This document shows, in pieces, positions 26,295-36,218 of a stretch of DNA of 64,000 nucleotides. Origin of the DNA: Natronomonas marina (GTDB taxonomy: Archaea > Halobacteriota > Halobacteria > Halobacteriales > Haloarculaceae). Each line of letters begins with the position of its first letter. Positions within the stretch are counted from its first letter, which is position 1. Location: positions 248,001 to 312,000 of the forward strand of contig NZ_CP101154.1 in assembly GCF_024298905.1 (NCBI RefSeq), in the 5' to 3' direction. A program made the position numbers and the translations under genes. The notes under the pieces were generated by a model. It saw nothing but the letters and a program-made list of their open reading frames with translations. It was not told where the DNA came from and did no database searches.

Positions 26295-28222
26295 AGGTCC
26301 GCGCCCACCAGAAGTACCGTCCGGTCGGTTCCCCCGACGACCTGCCACTCCTCGCCGTTCTCGCTCACCTCGACCGGCCCGAACGTGTAGGCCTGCGTCT
26401 GGTCGAGGCCCGACGGCGCCCGTGCGACGTATCCCGGGTCGGCGTCGGTGACGGCGCCCTCGAACTCGACGTAGTTCTCCGTGGTCTCCGGCGGCGCGGT
26501 CCGGGTGTAGGCCCGGTCGGCGGCGGCGACGATCCACCCGTCCGGCACGCGGTCGCGGACGAACGTCGGCCCGCCCTCGACGGTCAACTCCTGTCGGGTG
26601 TGTGACCCGCCGGTGAAGGCCGTGCCGTCGCTCGACGCCGACACGTCGACGGAGTCACCGTCACCGCCGCCGTCGTCGCCGCCATCGCTACCGACGACCG
26701 GCAGCGAGAGCGTCGACCCCGCGTGGTCGACGACGACGCCGGCGCCCTGCCGCGCCGAGGTGAATCCGGCGTCGGTCGACGCCAGCGCCACGCGGAGGGT
26801 GTCGCCGGCCGAGAAGTTCCGCTGGAAGCCGACGAGTTCGAACTCGACCTGCTGGCTCTCGCCGGGCGTCCCCTCGATGGCGACCGGCGCGACCTGGTTG
26901 TTGACGAGCGTCTCCGTCCCGTCGCTGACGTGGTACACCTTCCCGAAGAGGAACGCGCGAGCGCCGAGCGGTGTCACCGACAGCGACAGTTCCGGAATCC
27001 CGAGCACCTCGAGGTCGCTCCCGATTTCGAGGTCGAAGGTGGCCACCGAGACGGGCGCGGCGTCGGTGTTCTGCGGGACGAAGTGGCTCGTCGACGTCGG
27101 CACACCGGTGTTGACGACGACGCTTTGGCCCTCGCCCGCCAGGTCGGCGAGCGTCGGCTCGACGACCGTCGCGTCGTTCGGCGGGAAGCCGTCGGCCTCC
27201 CGGAACCGACCCTGCTGGACGTCCCAGTAGGTCAGCGACGCGAGACCTGACTCGCCGTTGCCGCGGATGTGCTGGTCGAACCAGGCGATGGCCATGTCCT
27301 CGATTTCGGCGACCTGTTCGTCAGGTCTGGCAGTCTCGGTTGCGGTGTGGCCGCCGTTGAACAGCACGAGCCGGGAGTCGACGCCGTCCGACCGGAGGTC
27401 CTCGACGATGCGCTCGCCCTCGTTGGGTGTAAAGAGCGTGTCGGGCAGCCCCTGGACGACCAGCGACGGCGTGTCGATGCGGTCGGCCTTCGCGGCGGTC
27501 GAGCGCACCGACAGGAACGCCTCGCCCTCAGACGGGAGTTCGTTCCGCGCCAGCGTCTCGGTGTACAGTTCGTGCAGCCGGGGGGAGACGCCCCGCTGGA
27601 GGTTCTCGGGGTCGGGGCTCTGTACCCCGCGGGCGGCCGCGATGCCGGCGCCGTACAACAGCGTCGTCCACCCGAGTTTCGGGACGCCGTTCGGTTCCAG
27701 CGAAAACGAGAGGTCGTGCCAGGGGACGACCGGCACCAGCGCGTCGATGCGGTCGTCGACGGCGGCGGCGTTCAACTGGATGCCGCCGCCGTAGGAAGCG
27801 CCGATCATCCCGATTTGCGGGTCGCCGTCCGGCCCGTCGGCTATCCGCTCGTCGGCCTCGAGGAAGTCGATGAGCGCCGAGACGTCGGCCACCTCCTTCG
27901 GTCCCGACAGCCCCACTTCGGCGGTCGACTCGCCGAAGCCGCGCTGGTCCCAGACGACGAGGGCGTAGCCGTTGTTCGCCGCCAGCGAGGCGTACCCCTC
28001 GACGCTGGATTTCGAGCCACCCCAGCCGTGGGTCGCCATGATGGTCGCGTCCGCGCCGCCGTCCGGCACGAACAGCACGGTCGGTATCTCGACGCCGTCG
28101 AACGATTCGACGCTGTGCTCCTCGCGGGTAAACTCGGCCTCCTGTGCGGCCGACAGCCCGGTTCCGAGAAGCGAGGCCAGCCCTGCCGTGCCGGCCGCTC
28201 CCAGAAACGCCCTCCTGTCCAT
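26291..28222 (-). CDS. Tat-exported X-Pro dipeptidyl-peptidase (S15) family hydrolase
   Basis: A 643-residue protein. The Tat signal MDRRAFLGAAGTAGLASLLG directs folded export. Residues 35-315 are an alpha/beta hydrolase with nucleophile Ser in GMIGASYGGGIQL, Asp in LPDTLFTPNEGE, and His in FNGGHTATET. Residues about 345-495 resemble the jelly-roll domain of S15/CocE enzymes. An extra C-terminal 130 residues (about 510-643) form a further beta domain without a clear name. Substrate may be a peptide or an ester. Monocistronic, divergent from the ABC exporter. Confidence 0.85.
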   Translation of the reverse strand: MDRRAFLGAAGTAGLASLLGTGLSAAQEAEFTREEHSVESFDGVEIPTVLFVPDGGADATIMATHGWGGSKSSVEGYASLAANNGYALVVWDQRGFGESTAEVGLSGPKEVADVSALIDFLEADERIADGPDGDPQIGMIGASYGGGIQLNAAAVDDRIDALVPVVPWHDLSFSLEPNGVPKLGWTTLLYGAGIAAARGVQSPDPENLQRGVSPRLHELYTETLARNELPSEGEAFLSVRSTAAKADRIDTPSLVVQGLPDTLFTPNEGERIVEDLRSDGVDSRLVLFNGGHTATETARPDEQVAEIEDMAIAWFDQHIRGNGESGLASLTYWDVQQGRFREADGFPPNDATVVEPTLADLAGEGQSVVVNTGVPTSTSHFVPQNTDAAPVSVATFDLEIGSDLEVLGIPELSLSVTPLGARAFLFGKVYHVSDGTETLVNNQVAPVAIEGTPGESQQVEFELVGFQRNFSAGDTLRVALASTDAGFTSARQGAGVVVDHAGSTLSLPVVGSDGGDDGGGDGDSVDVSASSDGTAFTGGSHTRQELTVEGGPTFVRDRVPDGWIVAAADRAYTRTAPPETTENYVEFEGAVTDADPGYVARAPSGLDQTQAYTFGPVEVSENGEEWQVVGGTDRTVLLVGADL

Positions 28223-28356
28223 ACCGTCATCTGCGAACTCCGCCGGATAGATCCGTCGCCGATTATGTCGGGCGGTTTATGTCGCCGGTCCGCAACGGGC
28301 GGCAGCAGTCGGCCGTCTTCAGCAGTCTTAACCGCGGCGAGCGCCCCCGATTTCAC

Positions 28357-29304
28357 ATGGAACCCGCGATTCGCGCCGACGACCTCACGAAGTCGTACGG
28401 CGACGTGCAGGCGCTCGACGGACTGTCCTTCACCGTCGACCGCGGGGAGTTCTTCGGACTGCTCGGTCCCAACGGGGCCGGCAAGACCACGTTCATCAAC
28501 GTCCTCGTCGGTCTCGTCCGCAAGGACGGCGGTACCGCCGAGGTGTTCGGCTTCGACGTCGAAGACGACTATCGGGAGGCCCGCGACCGCATCGGTCTCT
28601 CGCCGCAGGAGTTCAACGTCGACCGGTTCTTCCCCATCCACGAGGTGCTCGAACACAAGGCCGGCTACCACGGCATCCCCCAGTCGGAGGCCGAGCGCCG
28701 CGCCGAGGAGGCCCTCCGGACGGTCGGCATCTACGACAAGCGGAACACCCGCTTCGACTGGCTCTCCGGCGGTATGAAGCGTCGCTTTCTGCTCGCCCGC
28801 GCGCTCGTGACTGACCCCGAACTGCTCATCCTCGACGAACCGACCGCCGGCGTCGACGTGCAACTCCGGCGGGACCTCTGGCGCGTCATCGAGGAACTCA
28901 ACGCCGAGGGGACCACCATCCTGCTGACGACCCACTACATCGAGGAGGCCGAACGGCTCTGTGACCGCGTCGCCATCACCGACTCGGGCCGGGTCGTCGA
29001 GGTGGCCACGCCGGACGAACTCCGCTCGCGGGGCACGGACAAGGTGTACGTCACCCTCGCGGAGGCACCGGCCGCGACGCCGGACCTCGACGTCGAGGGC
29101 GTCATCGAGTCGGACCTCGACGGCGACACGCTCGTCGTCACCGCCGCCGCCGGCGGCCGGGTCGCGCCCGCCCTGCTGCGGGAACTGGAGTACGCCGGCC
29201 ACGAGGTCGTCGACCTGGAGGTCCGCCGCGCCTCGCTGGAGGAGGTCTTCGTCGACATGACCCGCACCGACGAGGACGCCGAGGAACTCGAGGTGGTCGG
29301 ATAG
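28357..29304 (+). CDS. ABC-2 type exporter ATP-binding protein
   Basis: A 315-residue ATPase. Walker A is GPNGAGKTTFINVL (about residues 39-52), the signature motif is LSGGMKRRFLLAR, Walker B is LLILDEPTAGVD, followed by TTHYIEEAERLCDR. The C-terminal 90 residues form the usual DUF4162-like extension ending in EEVFVDMTR. ATG 28357 starts just before the first strand. It overlaps the permease start by 1 base. Such pairs export drugs, lipids or polysaccharides; the substrate is not deducible. Confidence 0.93.
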   Translation: MEPAIRADDLTKSYGDVQALDGLSFTVDRGEFFGLLGPNGAGKTTFINVLVGLVRKDGGTAEVFGFDVEDDYREARDRIGLSPQEFNVDRFFPIHEVLEHKAGYHGIPQSEAERRAEEALRTVGIYDKRNTRFDWLSGGMKRRFLLARALVTDPELLILDEPTAGVDVQLRRDLWRVIEELNAEGTTILLTTHYIEEAERLCDRVAITDSGRVVEVATPDELRSRGTDKVYVTLAEAPAATPDLDVEGVIESDLDGDTLVVTAAAGGRVAPALLRELEYAGHEVVDLEVRRASLEEVFVDMTRTDEDAEELEVVG

Positions 29305-30155
29305 TGGCTGGCGAGGCGGAGACGCCCGGCGCCGCCGAGTCGACGCGCACGGCGGACGACACCGAGACGACCGGCCGTGCGACCGGCGGCGGTCTCTTCG
29401 GCGTCGGCTTCCGCTCGCTCCTGAAGCGGGAGATCCTCCGGTTCGTCCGCCGGCCGCGCAACACCTTCGTCCCGCCGGCCATCACGAACGTCCTCTACTT
29501 CGCCGTCTTCGGCGTCATCCTCGGCAGCCGCATCGACGAGATTGCCGGCTTCCAGTACCTCCTGTTCATCCTCCCCGGCCTGGTCGTGCTCGGCGCCATC
29601 TCCAACGCCTTCGAGAACGCCTCCTTCTCCATCTTCCACGGCCGCTGGAACGAGTACATCCACGAGACGCTCACGTCGCCGCTGTCGTACTCGTCGATGG
29701 TGCTGGCGTACATCCTCGCCGCCGCGCTCCGGGGCATCGTCGTCGGCGCCATCATCGTCGTCATCGGCCTGCTGTTCACCTCGGTGCCCGTCGAGCGACC
29801 GCTCTACCTGGCGGCGTTCATGATCGTCGTTCCGACGCTGTTCGCGTCTCTGGGCGTCATCGGCGGCCTCGTTGCCGAGGACTTCGACGACCTCACGGTG
29901 ATGAACCAGTTCATCCTCCGGCCGCTGGTGTTCTTCGGGTCGGTCTTCTACTCGCTGGAGATTCTGCCGTCGCTGTACCGGACGCTGTCGCTGCTGAACC
30001 CGATGGTCTACATGGTCAACGGCGTCCGCTACGGCTTCCTCGGTTACCAGGAGGTCGACCCTCTCCTCTCGCTCGCCGTCCTGAGCGGACTGACGGCCGC
30101 CGTCGTCCTCCTCGACGTCTACCTGTTCAAGCGCGGGTACGGCCTCATCGACTAG
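29304..30155 (+). CDS. ABC-2 type exporter permease
   Basis: A 283-residue membrane protein beginning with GTG that overlaps the last base of the ATPase gene. After a Thr/Glu-rich N-terminus of about 35 residues come six predicted helices, with the ABC-2 signature region SKEI-like LKREILRFVRRPRNTFVPPAI and a central VLGAISNAFENASFSIFHGR. The last cytosolic end is LFKRGYGLID. It forms the exporter with the preceding ATPase. Confidence 0.9.
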   Translation: MAGEAETPGAAESTRTADDTETTGRATGGGLFGVGFRSLLKREILRFVRRPRNTFVPPAITNVLYFAVFGVILGSRIDEIAGFQYLLFILPGLVVLGAISNAFENASFSIFHGRWNEYIHETLTSPLSYSSMVLAYILAAALRGIVVGAIIVVIGLLFTSVPVERPLYLAAFMIVVPTLFASLGVIGGLVAEDFDDLTVMNQFILRPLVFFGSVFYSLEILPSLYRTLSLLNPMVYMVNGVRYGFLGYQEVDPLLSLAVLSGLTAAVVLLDVYLFKRGYGLID

Positions 30156-30395
30156 GCACGACGTCGCCGCTCCGCGCTCGAAGTCCCCCGTCATCCTTTG
30201 ACCACCCCACGCACTTTTTTCGGCTCGGCTTCGCCGACCGCTCGCGGTTGCTACCGCACGGTGAAGATAGCGTACCGAGAGGCCGATTCAGTCCTCGTAA
30301 ACTGAAACGACGCCCGAACCAGGGAGCCCAGCATCCGCCGAGCGGGGCCTTCGGAGACGGCCCCCGAGGCGGTTCGCGGCGCCGACCGCAGGGAG

Positions 30396-30474
30396 GCGCC
30401 GTAGCGCGCACGGACTGGAGCGAGCGAAGCGAGCGGAAGGAGTACGCGCGCATATTTTCCCCACGTTTTTGCCG
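30396..30474. repeat. Dispersed intergenic repeat, copy 2
   Basis: This copy matches 14955-15033 in the same orientation. The variable centre differs: it reads cgagcgaagcgag instead of the hairpin of copy 1. The right end runs into the palindrome at 30461-30506. Confidence 0.8.
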
Positions 30475-30506
30475 GGCCGGCTTCGCCGGCCCGTGTAAAA
30501 AGTGGG
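30461..30506. repeat. Intergenic palindrome with T-run and A-run arms
   Basis: ccacgtttttgccgggccggc, loop ttc, and the inverse arm gccggcccgtgtaaaaagtggg form a near-perfect 46-base hairpin. It ends 1 base before the stop codon of the F420 reductase gene on the minus strand. The same T5-core-A5 design recurs at 38087-38134. A terminator or REP-like role fits. Confidence 0.65.
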
Positions 30507-31175
30507 TTACTCGAACCGGACGCCGAGGTCGTGGAGACCGTCGTTCTCCATGGCGACGTTGATGAGAAGCGGCGTCACGGCCTCGACCTCGGCGGCGTTC
30601 TCGAGGCCGCCGACGTCCAGCGCGCGAAGCCCCTCGATGCCCTCCGCGAGGTCGGCGACGATACCTTTGGCGTCCTCGTCGTCGCCGAAGACGAGCGTGT
30701 CCCACTCGAACTCCCGGTCGAGGTTCGCCAGCCCGCCGGCGGGCAGGTTGTGGAAGGCCCCGACCAGCGACACCTCCTCGGGGGTCGCCTCGGCAGCCAG
30801 CGCGGCGACGCTGCCGGCTCCCGGCCGGTTGTAGTGAAAGCCCGACTCGTCGCGCTTCATCCCGACGGCCGGCGTCACGAGGATGGTGTCCTCGTCGAGG
30901 CGGTCGGCGACGGCCTCGACGGTGTCGACGAGGTGGTAGGCCGGCACCGACGCCACCACCACGTCGGCGCGGTCCGCTGCCATGGCGTTCTCGAAGCCCT
31001 TGATCTCCGTCTCGACGCCGCGGCTGTCGAGTTCGGTCTCGTACTCGTCGGCCATTTCCCGTGCCCGCTCGGGGTCCCGCGACCCGACGAGCAGTTCGTG
31101 GTCGGTGTCGAAACCCCATCGAAGGGCCAGTCCCTGTCCGATGTCGCCGGTGCCGCCGAGGAGCGCGATGCGCAT
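30507..31175 (-). CDS. npdG: F420H2:NADP oxidoreductase (NADPH-dependent F420 reductase)
   Basis: A 222-residue Rossmann enzyme that transfers hydride between reduced coenzyme F420 and NADP. The N-terminus MRIALLGGTGDIGQGLALR is the typical NADP-binding start, with VGSRDPERA following. Later motifs are VVASVPAYHLVDTV, GMKRDESGF, and VGAFHNLPAGGLANLD. ATG 31175 starts on the first strand; the longer frame adds 83 unlike residues. It is divergent from the peptide-transporter operon, 103 bases away. Confidence 0.93.
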   Translation of the reverse strand: MRIALLGGTGDIGQGLALRWGFDTDHELLVGSRDPERAREMADEYETELDSRGVETEIKGFENAMAADRADVVVASVPAYHLVDTVEAVADRLDEDTILVTPAVGMKRDESGFHYNRPGAGSVAALAAEATPEEVSLVGAFHNLPAGGLANLDREFEWDTLVFGDDEDAKGIVADLAEGIEGLRALDVGGLENAAEVEAVTPLLINVAMENDGLHDLGVRFE

Positions 31176-31247
31176 GTTCGCAGCGACGGCCGAACGGGGC
31201 TTAACCGTTGTGTGCGGGGGACGCCAGTCACCGGTGGAGCATGAAGG

Positions 31248-31256
31248 TATATATAA
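31248..31256 (+). promoter_or_regulatory. TATA box of the peptide transporter operon
   Basis: tatatataa is centred about 27 bases before ATG 31279, predicting a leaderless transcript. This spacing decides the start: the alternative ATG at 31267 would lie upstream of the transcript. Confidence 0.65.
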
Positions 31257-31278
31257 CTCTTCCTTCATGGAAACCTGT

Positions 31279-32925
31279 ATGTCCGACAAGGAGTCCCTCG
31301 ATCGACGGACGTTCCTCCAGTACGGCGGCACGGCCGCCGCGACCGCTGCCAGTGTCGGTCTCGCTGGCTGTGGTGACGGAAACGGCAACGGCGACGGGAA
31401 CGGCAACGGGAACGGCAACGGCAACGATACCGATATGGACGGGAACGGGAACGGAGACGCCCAGAGCGGGCTCCGGACCTACGACGGCGAGCTTGCGGAG
31501 GACCCGTCCCGGAGTCAGGTGCTGCAGCACGTCAACGGGCTGGCGCACGAGCAGGCGCCCTGGGTGTTCCTCCACCAGCAGTTCAGCATCTACGGGCTCA
31601 ACAGCGACATCGAGTGGGAGGCCCGGGCCGACGAGGACATCATCGTCAAGGAGTTCGAGACGGACCTCGACGCCGTCACCGTCAGCCAGGGCCAGCTGCT
31701 GGAGACGCTGGACCCGGTCGGCGAGAACGCGACCCCGCAGTACAACATCATCGACCAGGCCTACGAGCCGATCCTCTACCGTGAGGACGACACGGGCAAG
31801 CCGATCGAGCTCATAGCGACGGACTGGGAGCGGACCGAAGAGCGGACGGTCCGGCTGACGCTCCGGGACGGCGTCCAGTTCCACAACGGCGACGACCTGA
31901 CTGCCGAGGACGTCGCCTTCTCGATCAACCGCGCGAACGATCCCGACGTCAGCGAGGTCGCCGGCGACGTCGGCGACATCGACGAGGCCCGTGCCGAGGA
32001 CGGCGACGTCGTCATCGCCCTCAACAGCGTCACGCCGACCCTGTTCCGGAACCTGACCGCGTTCGGCCGCGTCATCCAGAAGAGCTGGGTCGAAAACGAG
32101 AGCAACGACATCGCTACCGACATCAACGGGACCGGCCCCTACGAGCTCGAGGAGTACGTCGAAGGGACGCGCGTCTCGTTTACGAAGAACGACGACTACT
32201 GGGGCGAGGGCGGCGACCCCGAGTCGGTCACGTTCGACGGTATTCCGGAGGACGGCACCCGCCTCAACTCGCTGCTCGGCGGCGACAGCGACGTCATCAC
32301 GAACGTCCGTCCGAACGACATCCCCACCGTCGAGGAGTCGGACGAGGCCACCTACGCCGACGTGCCCTCGATCCGGAACATCTTCCTGGTGCAGAACGAC
32401 GCCTTCGAGCCGTTCGACAGCCAGGAGTTCCGGCAGGCGATGAACTTCGCCGTCGACGTCCCGAGCATCATCGAGAGCATCCTCAGCGACTTCGGTAACC
32501 AGACCAGTCAGCCGACGCTGCCGGGGCACAACGGTCACAACGACGATCTCGACCCTTACCCGCACGACCCCGAGCGGGCCGAGGCGCTCGTCGAGTCCAG
32601 CGGCCACGCCGGCGTCGAGATAGAGCTGCACACCCCCGTCGGCCGGTACCTCCGGGACGCCGACGTCGCGGAGGCCGCCGCGAGCCAGATCGACCGCCTG
32701 GAGAACGTCTCCTGTGAGGCCAACCGACGGGAGTTCGGCAACCTGGTCAACGAGCTGCTCGCCGAACAGTCGGAGTCGCCCGCCTTCTTCCTCATCGGGT
32801 GGGGGAACCCGACGCTCGACGGCGACTACGCGATGTCGCCGTGGTTCACCGAGGGCCCCTTCCAGCACTTCAACGACGAGGAGATGGCCGAACTGCTCCA
32901 GCGGGCCCGGACCATCCCCGAGTGA
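31279..32925 (+). CDS. Peptide ABC transporter substrate-binding lipoprotein
   Basis: A 548-residue SBP_bac_5 (Opp/Dpp) family protein. The N-terminus combines a Tat motif (DRRTFLQYGG) with the lipobox VGLAGC, so it is a Tat-exported lipoprotein. A Gly/Asn/Asp-repeat linker covers about residues 35-68. The binding domain from about 75 to 548 has the family pattern VRLTLRDGVQFHNGDDLTAE and GTGPYELEEY. Solute may be peptide, nickel complex or oligosaccharide. It is first gene of the five-gene importer; 84 bases separate it from the first permease. Confidence 0.93.
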   Translation: MSDKESLDRRTFLQYGGTAAATAASVGLAGCGDGNGNGDGNGNGNGNGNDTDMDGNGNGDAQSGLRTYDGELAEDPSRSQVLQHVNGLAHEQAPWVFLHQQFSIYGLNSDIEWEARADEDIIVKEFETDLDAVTVSQGQLLETLDPVGENATPQYNIIDQAYEPILYREDDTGKPIELIATDWERTEERTVRLTLRDGVQFHNGDDLTAEDVAFSINRANDPDVSEVAGDVGDIDEARAEDGDVVIALNSVTPTLFRNLTAFGRVIQKSWVENESNDIATDINGTGPYELEEYVEGTRVSFTKNDDYWGEGGDPESVTFDGIPEDGTRLNSLLGGDSDVITNVRPNDIPTVEESDEATYADVPSIRNIFLVQNDAFEPFDSQEFRQAMNFAVDVPSIIESILSDFGNQTSQPTLPGHNGHNDDLDPYPHDPERAEALVESSGHAGVEIELHTPVGRYLRDADVAEAAASQIDRLENVSCEANRREFGNLVNELLAEQSESPAFFLIGWGNPTLDGDYAMSPWFTEGPFQHFNDEEMAELLQRARTIPE

Positions 32926-33009
32926 GGGTTCCGCCGGTCTGAGTCCGTCGACTTCGATTCCCGTCGGTTGCGTCGGATTTTTGTATCCCGAGGTGATTCT
33001 TGCCACAGT

Positions 33010-33999
33010 ATGGGTTTCGGAAAGTTCCTGCTAAAGCGAGGCCTCCAGGGTGTTTTCGTCATCTGGGGCGTCGTGACGGTCGTTTTCTTCCTCCGGTTTC
33101 TGACGCCCGGCGACCCGACGGCGACGCTTCTGCCGCCGGACGCCGGCCCGGAGGTCCGCCAGCGCCTCCGAGAGAACCTCGGGCTCGACCAGCCGCTGCA
33201 CGTCCAGTACTTCGATTACATCCAGGACCTCGTGGTGCTCGATTTCGGCACGTCGATGTCGAACGGCCAGCCGGTGAGCGCCCGCATCCTCACGCGGCTG
33301 CCGGCCACCATCGAACTCGCGGTCGCGGCGACGGTCGTCGCGGTCGTCATCGCGATCCCGCTCGGCGTCGTCAGCGCCCGCCGGCGCCACGAACCCGCCG
33401 ACTACGCCGCGACGACGTTCTCGCTGGTGGGTATCTCGACGCCGAACTTCTGGCTCGGCATCATGCTCATCATCCTCGTCGGCGTCAACGTCAGCTTCAT
33501 CGAGACCAACGGCCGCCCGGTCGGGCTCGGGGCGGCGCTTGCGGCGCTCGCCTTCGAGCGGTCGGTCTCGGAGCTGGGCAACTGGCTCGGCGCGATCTTC
33601 TTGCCCGCGATCACGCTCGGGACGTACTTCACCGCGCTCATCACCCGGCTCACCCGCAGCGGCATGCTCGAGGAAATAAACAAGACCTACGTGAAGGCCT
33701 GCCGGGCGAAGGGGATCCCCGAGACGCTGACCCTCTACAAGCACGTCCTCCGGAACACGCTCATCCCGATCGTCACGGTTCTGGGGCTGCAACTCGGGAC
33801 GCTCATCGGTGGGGCGGTCATCACCGAGTCCGTCTTCGCCTGGCCCGGTCTCGGGCGGTTCCTCATCATCAGCATCAACAACCGCGACTGGACCTCGATC
33901 CAGGGGACCATCATCGTCATCGGCGCCGGGTTCGTCATCATCAACATCGCCGTCGACGCGCTCTATGCGTACCTCGACCCGAAGGGGGTGGCGGAGTGA
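33010..33999 (+). CDS. dppB: Peptide ABC transporter permease, DppB type
   Basis: A 329-residue inner-membrane permease with six helices. It opens [29 protein letters not shown] and carries [20 protein letters not shown], the family's periplasmic signature. The cytosolic coupling loop is [15 protein letters not shown], which contacts the ATPases. ATG 33010 follows a T-rich element (attttt at about 32976-32982) centred near 30 bases upstream, so an internal promoter is possible. The stop overlaps the next ATG by one base (TGATG). Confidence 0.93.
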   Translation: MGFGKFLLKRGLQGVFVIWGVVTVVFFLRFLTPGDPTATLLPPDAGPEVRQRLRENLGLDQPLHVQYFDYIQDLVVLDFGTSMSNGQPVSARILTRLPATIELAVAATVVAVVIAIPLGVVSARRRHEPADYAATTFSLVGISTPNFWLGIMLIILVGVNVSFIETNGRPVGLGAALAALAFERSVSELGNWLGAIFLPAITLGTYFTALITRLTRSGMLEEINKTYVKACRAKGIPETLTLYKHVLRNTLIPIVTVLGLQLGTLIGGAVITESVFAWPGLGRFLIISINNRDWTSIQGTIIVIGAGFVIINIAVDALYAYLDPKGVAE

Positions 34000-35057
34000 T
34001 GCTGTCCGACCGCGTCCGAAAGAGCCTCGCACGGGAGTTCAGGACCAGTCGGCTCGCACAGGTGGGTGCGATCCTGATGCTCGTGATACTGCTTTCGGCG
34101 ACGTTCGCGCCGTTTCTGACGCTTCACAACCCGACGGTGACCAACATCGGCACCGGGGACAGCGAGGACATCTCCGGGCTCCCGCCGCTCGGCGTCACGT
34201 ACACGACCCAGGACATCTCCCCCGGCGGCACCGAGACGGTCGTCGTCGAGCCGCGAGCCGAGTACCCCCTCGGGACGAACACGCTCGGACAGGACATCTA
34301 CTCGCGGCTGCTGTACGGTGCCCGCGTGTCGGTTCTGGTCGGCGTGCTGGGCGCGCTGCTGGCGACGCTCATCGGGGTTCCCTACGGGTTGGCCGCCGGC
34401 TACCTCGGCGGCCGGGTCGACGATTCGCTGATGCGCGGCGCCGACATCATGCTGGCGTTTCCCTCGCTGGTGCTGGCGATCGCGCTCGTCGGGGTGTTCA
34501 GGGACACGGACTTCCACACCGTCTCCGTCCCCGACCCGTTCGTCGCCGCCGCCCGCTCCGAGGTCGTACCGAACGCGATAATCCCGCGATCGGCACACGT
34601 CGCGGAGATGCCTGCGGAGTTCACGTTCCCGGTGACCGTCACGATAGTCGTCGCCCTGGTCAACTGGGTGTGGTTCGCCCGCGTCGCCCGCGGGGAGGCG
34701 ATAAGCGTCCGCAGCGAGGAGTACATCAAGGCCGCCAGAAGCGTCGGGGCGTCCGACTGGCGCATCATGCGTCAGCACGTCCTGCCGAACTCGCTGACGC
34801 CGATCATCGTCCTGGCGACCATCCAGGTCGCCGCCATCATCCTGCTCGAGTCGGCGCTGTCGTTCCTCGGCTTCTCCGGGACGGACCTGACCTGGGGCGC
34901 CGACATCGCGGACGGCCGGTCCGACCAGAGCACCCGCTGGTGGATCGCCACGATGCCCGGTCTGGCCATCGTGCTGGCGGTCATCGCCGTGAACCTGCTG
35001 GGCGACTGGCTCCGGGACGCCCTGGACCCCTCCATCGAGGGGGAGGGGGGTGTCTGA
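33999..35057 (+). CDS. dppC: Peptide ABC transporter permease, DppC type
   Basis: A 352-residue partner permease. The first helix (about residues 22-42) is followed by a long exported loop to about residue 100, with [20 protein letters not shown], the DppC signature. The coupling loop is [18 protein letters not shown]. The family is usually about 290-320 residues; here an insertion around 165-205 (between two helices) lengthens it, as seen in haloarchaeal homologues. ATG 33999 overlaps the dppB stop. Confidence 0.92.
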   Translation: MLSDRVRKSLAREFRTSRLAQVGAILMLVILLSATFAPFLTLHNPTVTNIGTGDSEDISGLPPLGVTYTTQDISPGGTETVVVEPRAEYPLGTNTLGQDIYSRLLYGARVSVLVGVLGALLATLIGVPYGLAAGYLGGRVDDSLMRGADIMLAFPSLVLAIALVGVFRDTDFHTVSVPDPFVAAARSEVVPNAIIPRSAHVAEMPAEFTFPVTVTIVVALVNWVWFARVARGEAISVRSEEYIKAARSVGASDWRIMRQHVLPNSLTPIIVLATIQVAAIILLESALSFLGFSGTDLTWGADIADGRSDQSTRWWIATMPGLAIVLAVIAVNLLGDWLRDALDPSIEGEGGV

Positions 35058-36218
35058 ATGGCGCCGAAGCTCCGGGTCGAGGACCTGACGACCCGCTTTT
35101 TCACCGACGAGGGCCAGGTCAACGCCGTCGAGTCGGTCTCCTTCGAGGTCGAGGAGCGCGAGGTGTTCGGGGTCGTCGGCGAGTCCGGCTCCGGCAAGAG
35201 CGTCACGGCACTGTCCGTCCTCGATCTGGTCGACGCGCCGGGTCGCATCGTCGACGGCGAGGTGTGGCTCCGGTCGCCGGACCTCGCGGCGCGGATCGGC
35301 GAGGAGTCCCCCGAGGCTGTCGACGGCGACGCCGTCGACCTGCGTCGCATCGACGAGCGCGAGCGCCGGGCGCTCCGCGGCGTCGAGTTCTCGACCATCT
35401 TCCAGGACCCGATGAGCAGCTTCAACCCCTCCGTCACCGTCGGCAAGCAGATCGCCGAGGCCGCCGAGGTCCAGCGCCGGGCGAGCGCGAACCCGCGGTC
35501 GGTCCGCTCCCGGACGCAGGGGTACGGCCTGGCGAACTTCGTCGTCGACAGCGTGCTCCCGACCCGCGAGTACGTCGACGAGGCGTCGATGGCACGCGCC
35601 GTCGAACTGCTCGAGATGGTTGGCATCCCCGACCCCGCAGAGCGTGCCGAGGAGTACCCCCACCAGTTCTCCGGCGGCATGCTCCAGCGGGCGATGATCG
35701 CACAGGCGCTGGCGGGCGAACCGTCCGTGCTGGTGGCCGACGAGCCGACGACCGCCCTGGACGTGACCATCCAGGCGCAGGTGCTCGAACTGCTGGACGA
35801 CCTCCAGGCGGAAACCGGGATGACGACGCTTCTCATCACGCACAACCTCGGCGTCATCGCCCGGATGTGCGACCGGGTCGGCGTGATGTACGCCGGCGAA
35901 CTCGTCGAGCGCGGGACCCTCGAGGACGTCTTCGACGATCACGTCCACCCCTACACTCGGGGGCTCCTGGGTTCCGTTCCCGACCTGGAGGACGTCGGCG
36001 GCCGGCTGGACCCGATCGAGGGGAACGTCCCCAGCCTCCTCGACGCCGATATGGACGACCGGTGTTACTTCGCGGACCGCTGTCCGAAGGCGATGGAGGA
36101 GTGTCTGGAGAAACCGCCCGAGTTCGACGTCGACGACGACCACACGGCCATGTGCTATCTCGCCGCCCACGACTACGACGAGAGCGACGCGCTTCCGGAG
36201 GGATACTTCGATGAGTAG
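35058..36218 (+). CDS. dppD: Peptide ABC transporter ATPase, DppD type
   Basis: A 386-residue ATPase. Walker A is [15 protein letters not shown] (about residues 39-53), the signature is [15 protein letters not shown], Walker B is [13 protein letters not shown], and [12 protein letters not shown] contains the switch His. The C-terminal oligopeptide-binding region has [15 protein letters not shown], whose cysteines may bind an Fe-S cluster as in other OppD/DppD proteins. It is longer than most because of a loop at about 75-105. The ATG follows the dppC stop directly. Confidence 0.93.
   Translation: MAPKLRVEDLTTRFFTDEGQVNAVESVSFEVEEREVFGVVGESGSGKSVTALSVLDLVDAPGRIVDGEVWLRSPDLAARIGEESPEAVDGDAVDLRRIDERERRALRGVEFSTIFQDPMSSFNPSVTVGKQIAEAAEVQRRASANPRSVRSRTQGYGLANFVVDSVLPTREYVDEASMARAVELLEMVGIPDPAERAEEYPHQFSGGMLQRAMIAQALAGEPSVLVADEPTTALDVTIQAQVLELLDDLQAETGMTTLLITHNLGVIARMCDRVGVMYAGELVERGTLEDVFDDHVHPYTRGLLGSVPDLEDVGGRLDPIEGNVPSLLDADMDDRCYFADRCPKAMEECLEKPPEFDVDDDHTAMCYLAAHDYDESDALPEGYFDE

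Larger units (their letters stand above)
30156..30506. other. Intergenic region with hairpins and dispersed repeat
   Basis: This 351-base gap has no gene. It contains a T-run followed by a GC-rich hairpin at about 30212-30240 (cggctcggcttcgccgaccg), a second hairpin-rich part at 30335-30395, the dispersed repeat at 30396-30474, and a large T/A-flanked palindrome at 30461-30506 that abuts the F420 reductase stop codon. The palindrome may act as a bidirectional terminator for the converging genes. Confidence 0.6.
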
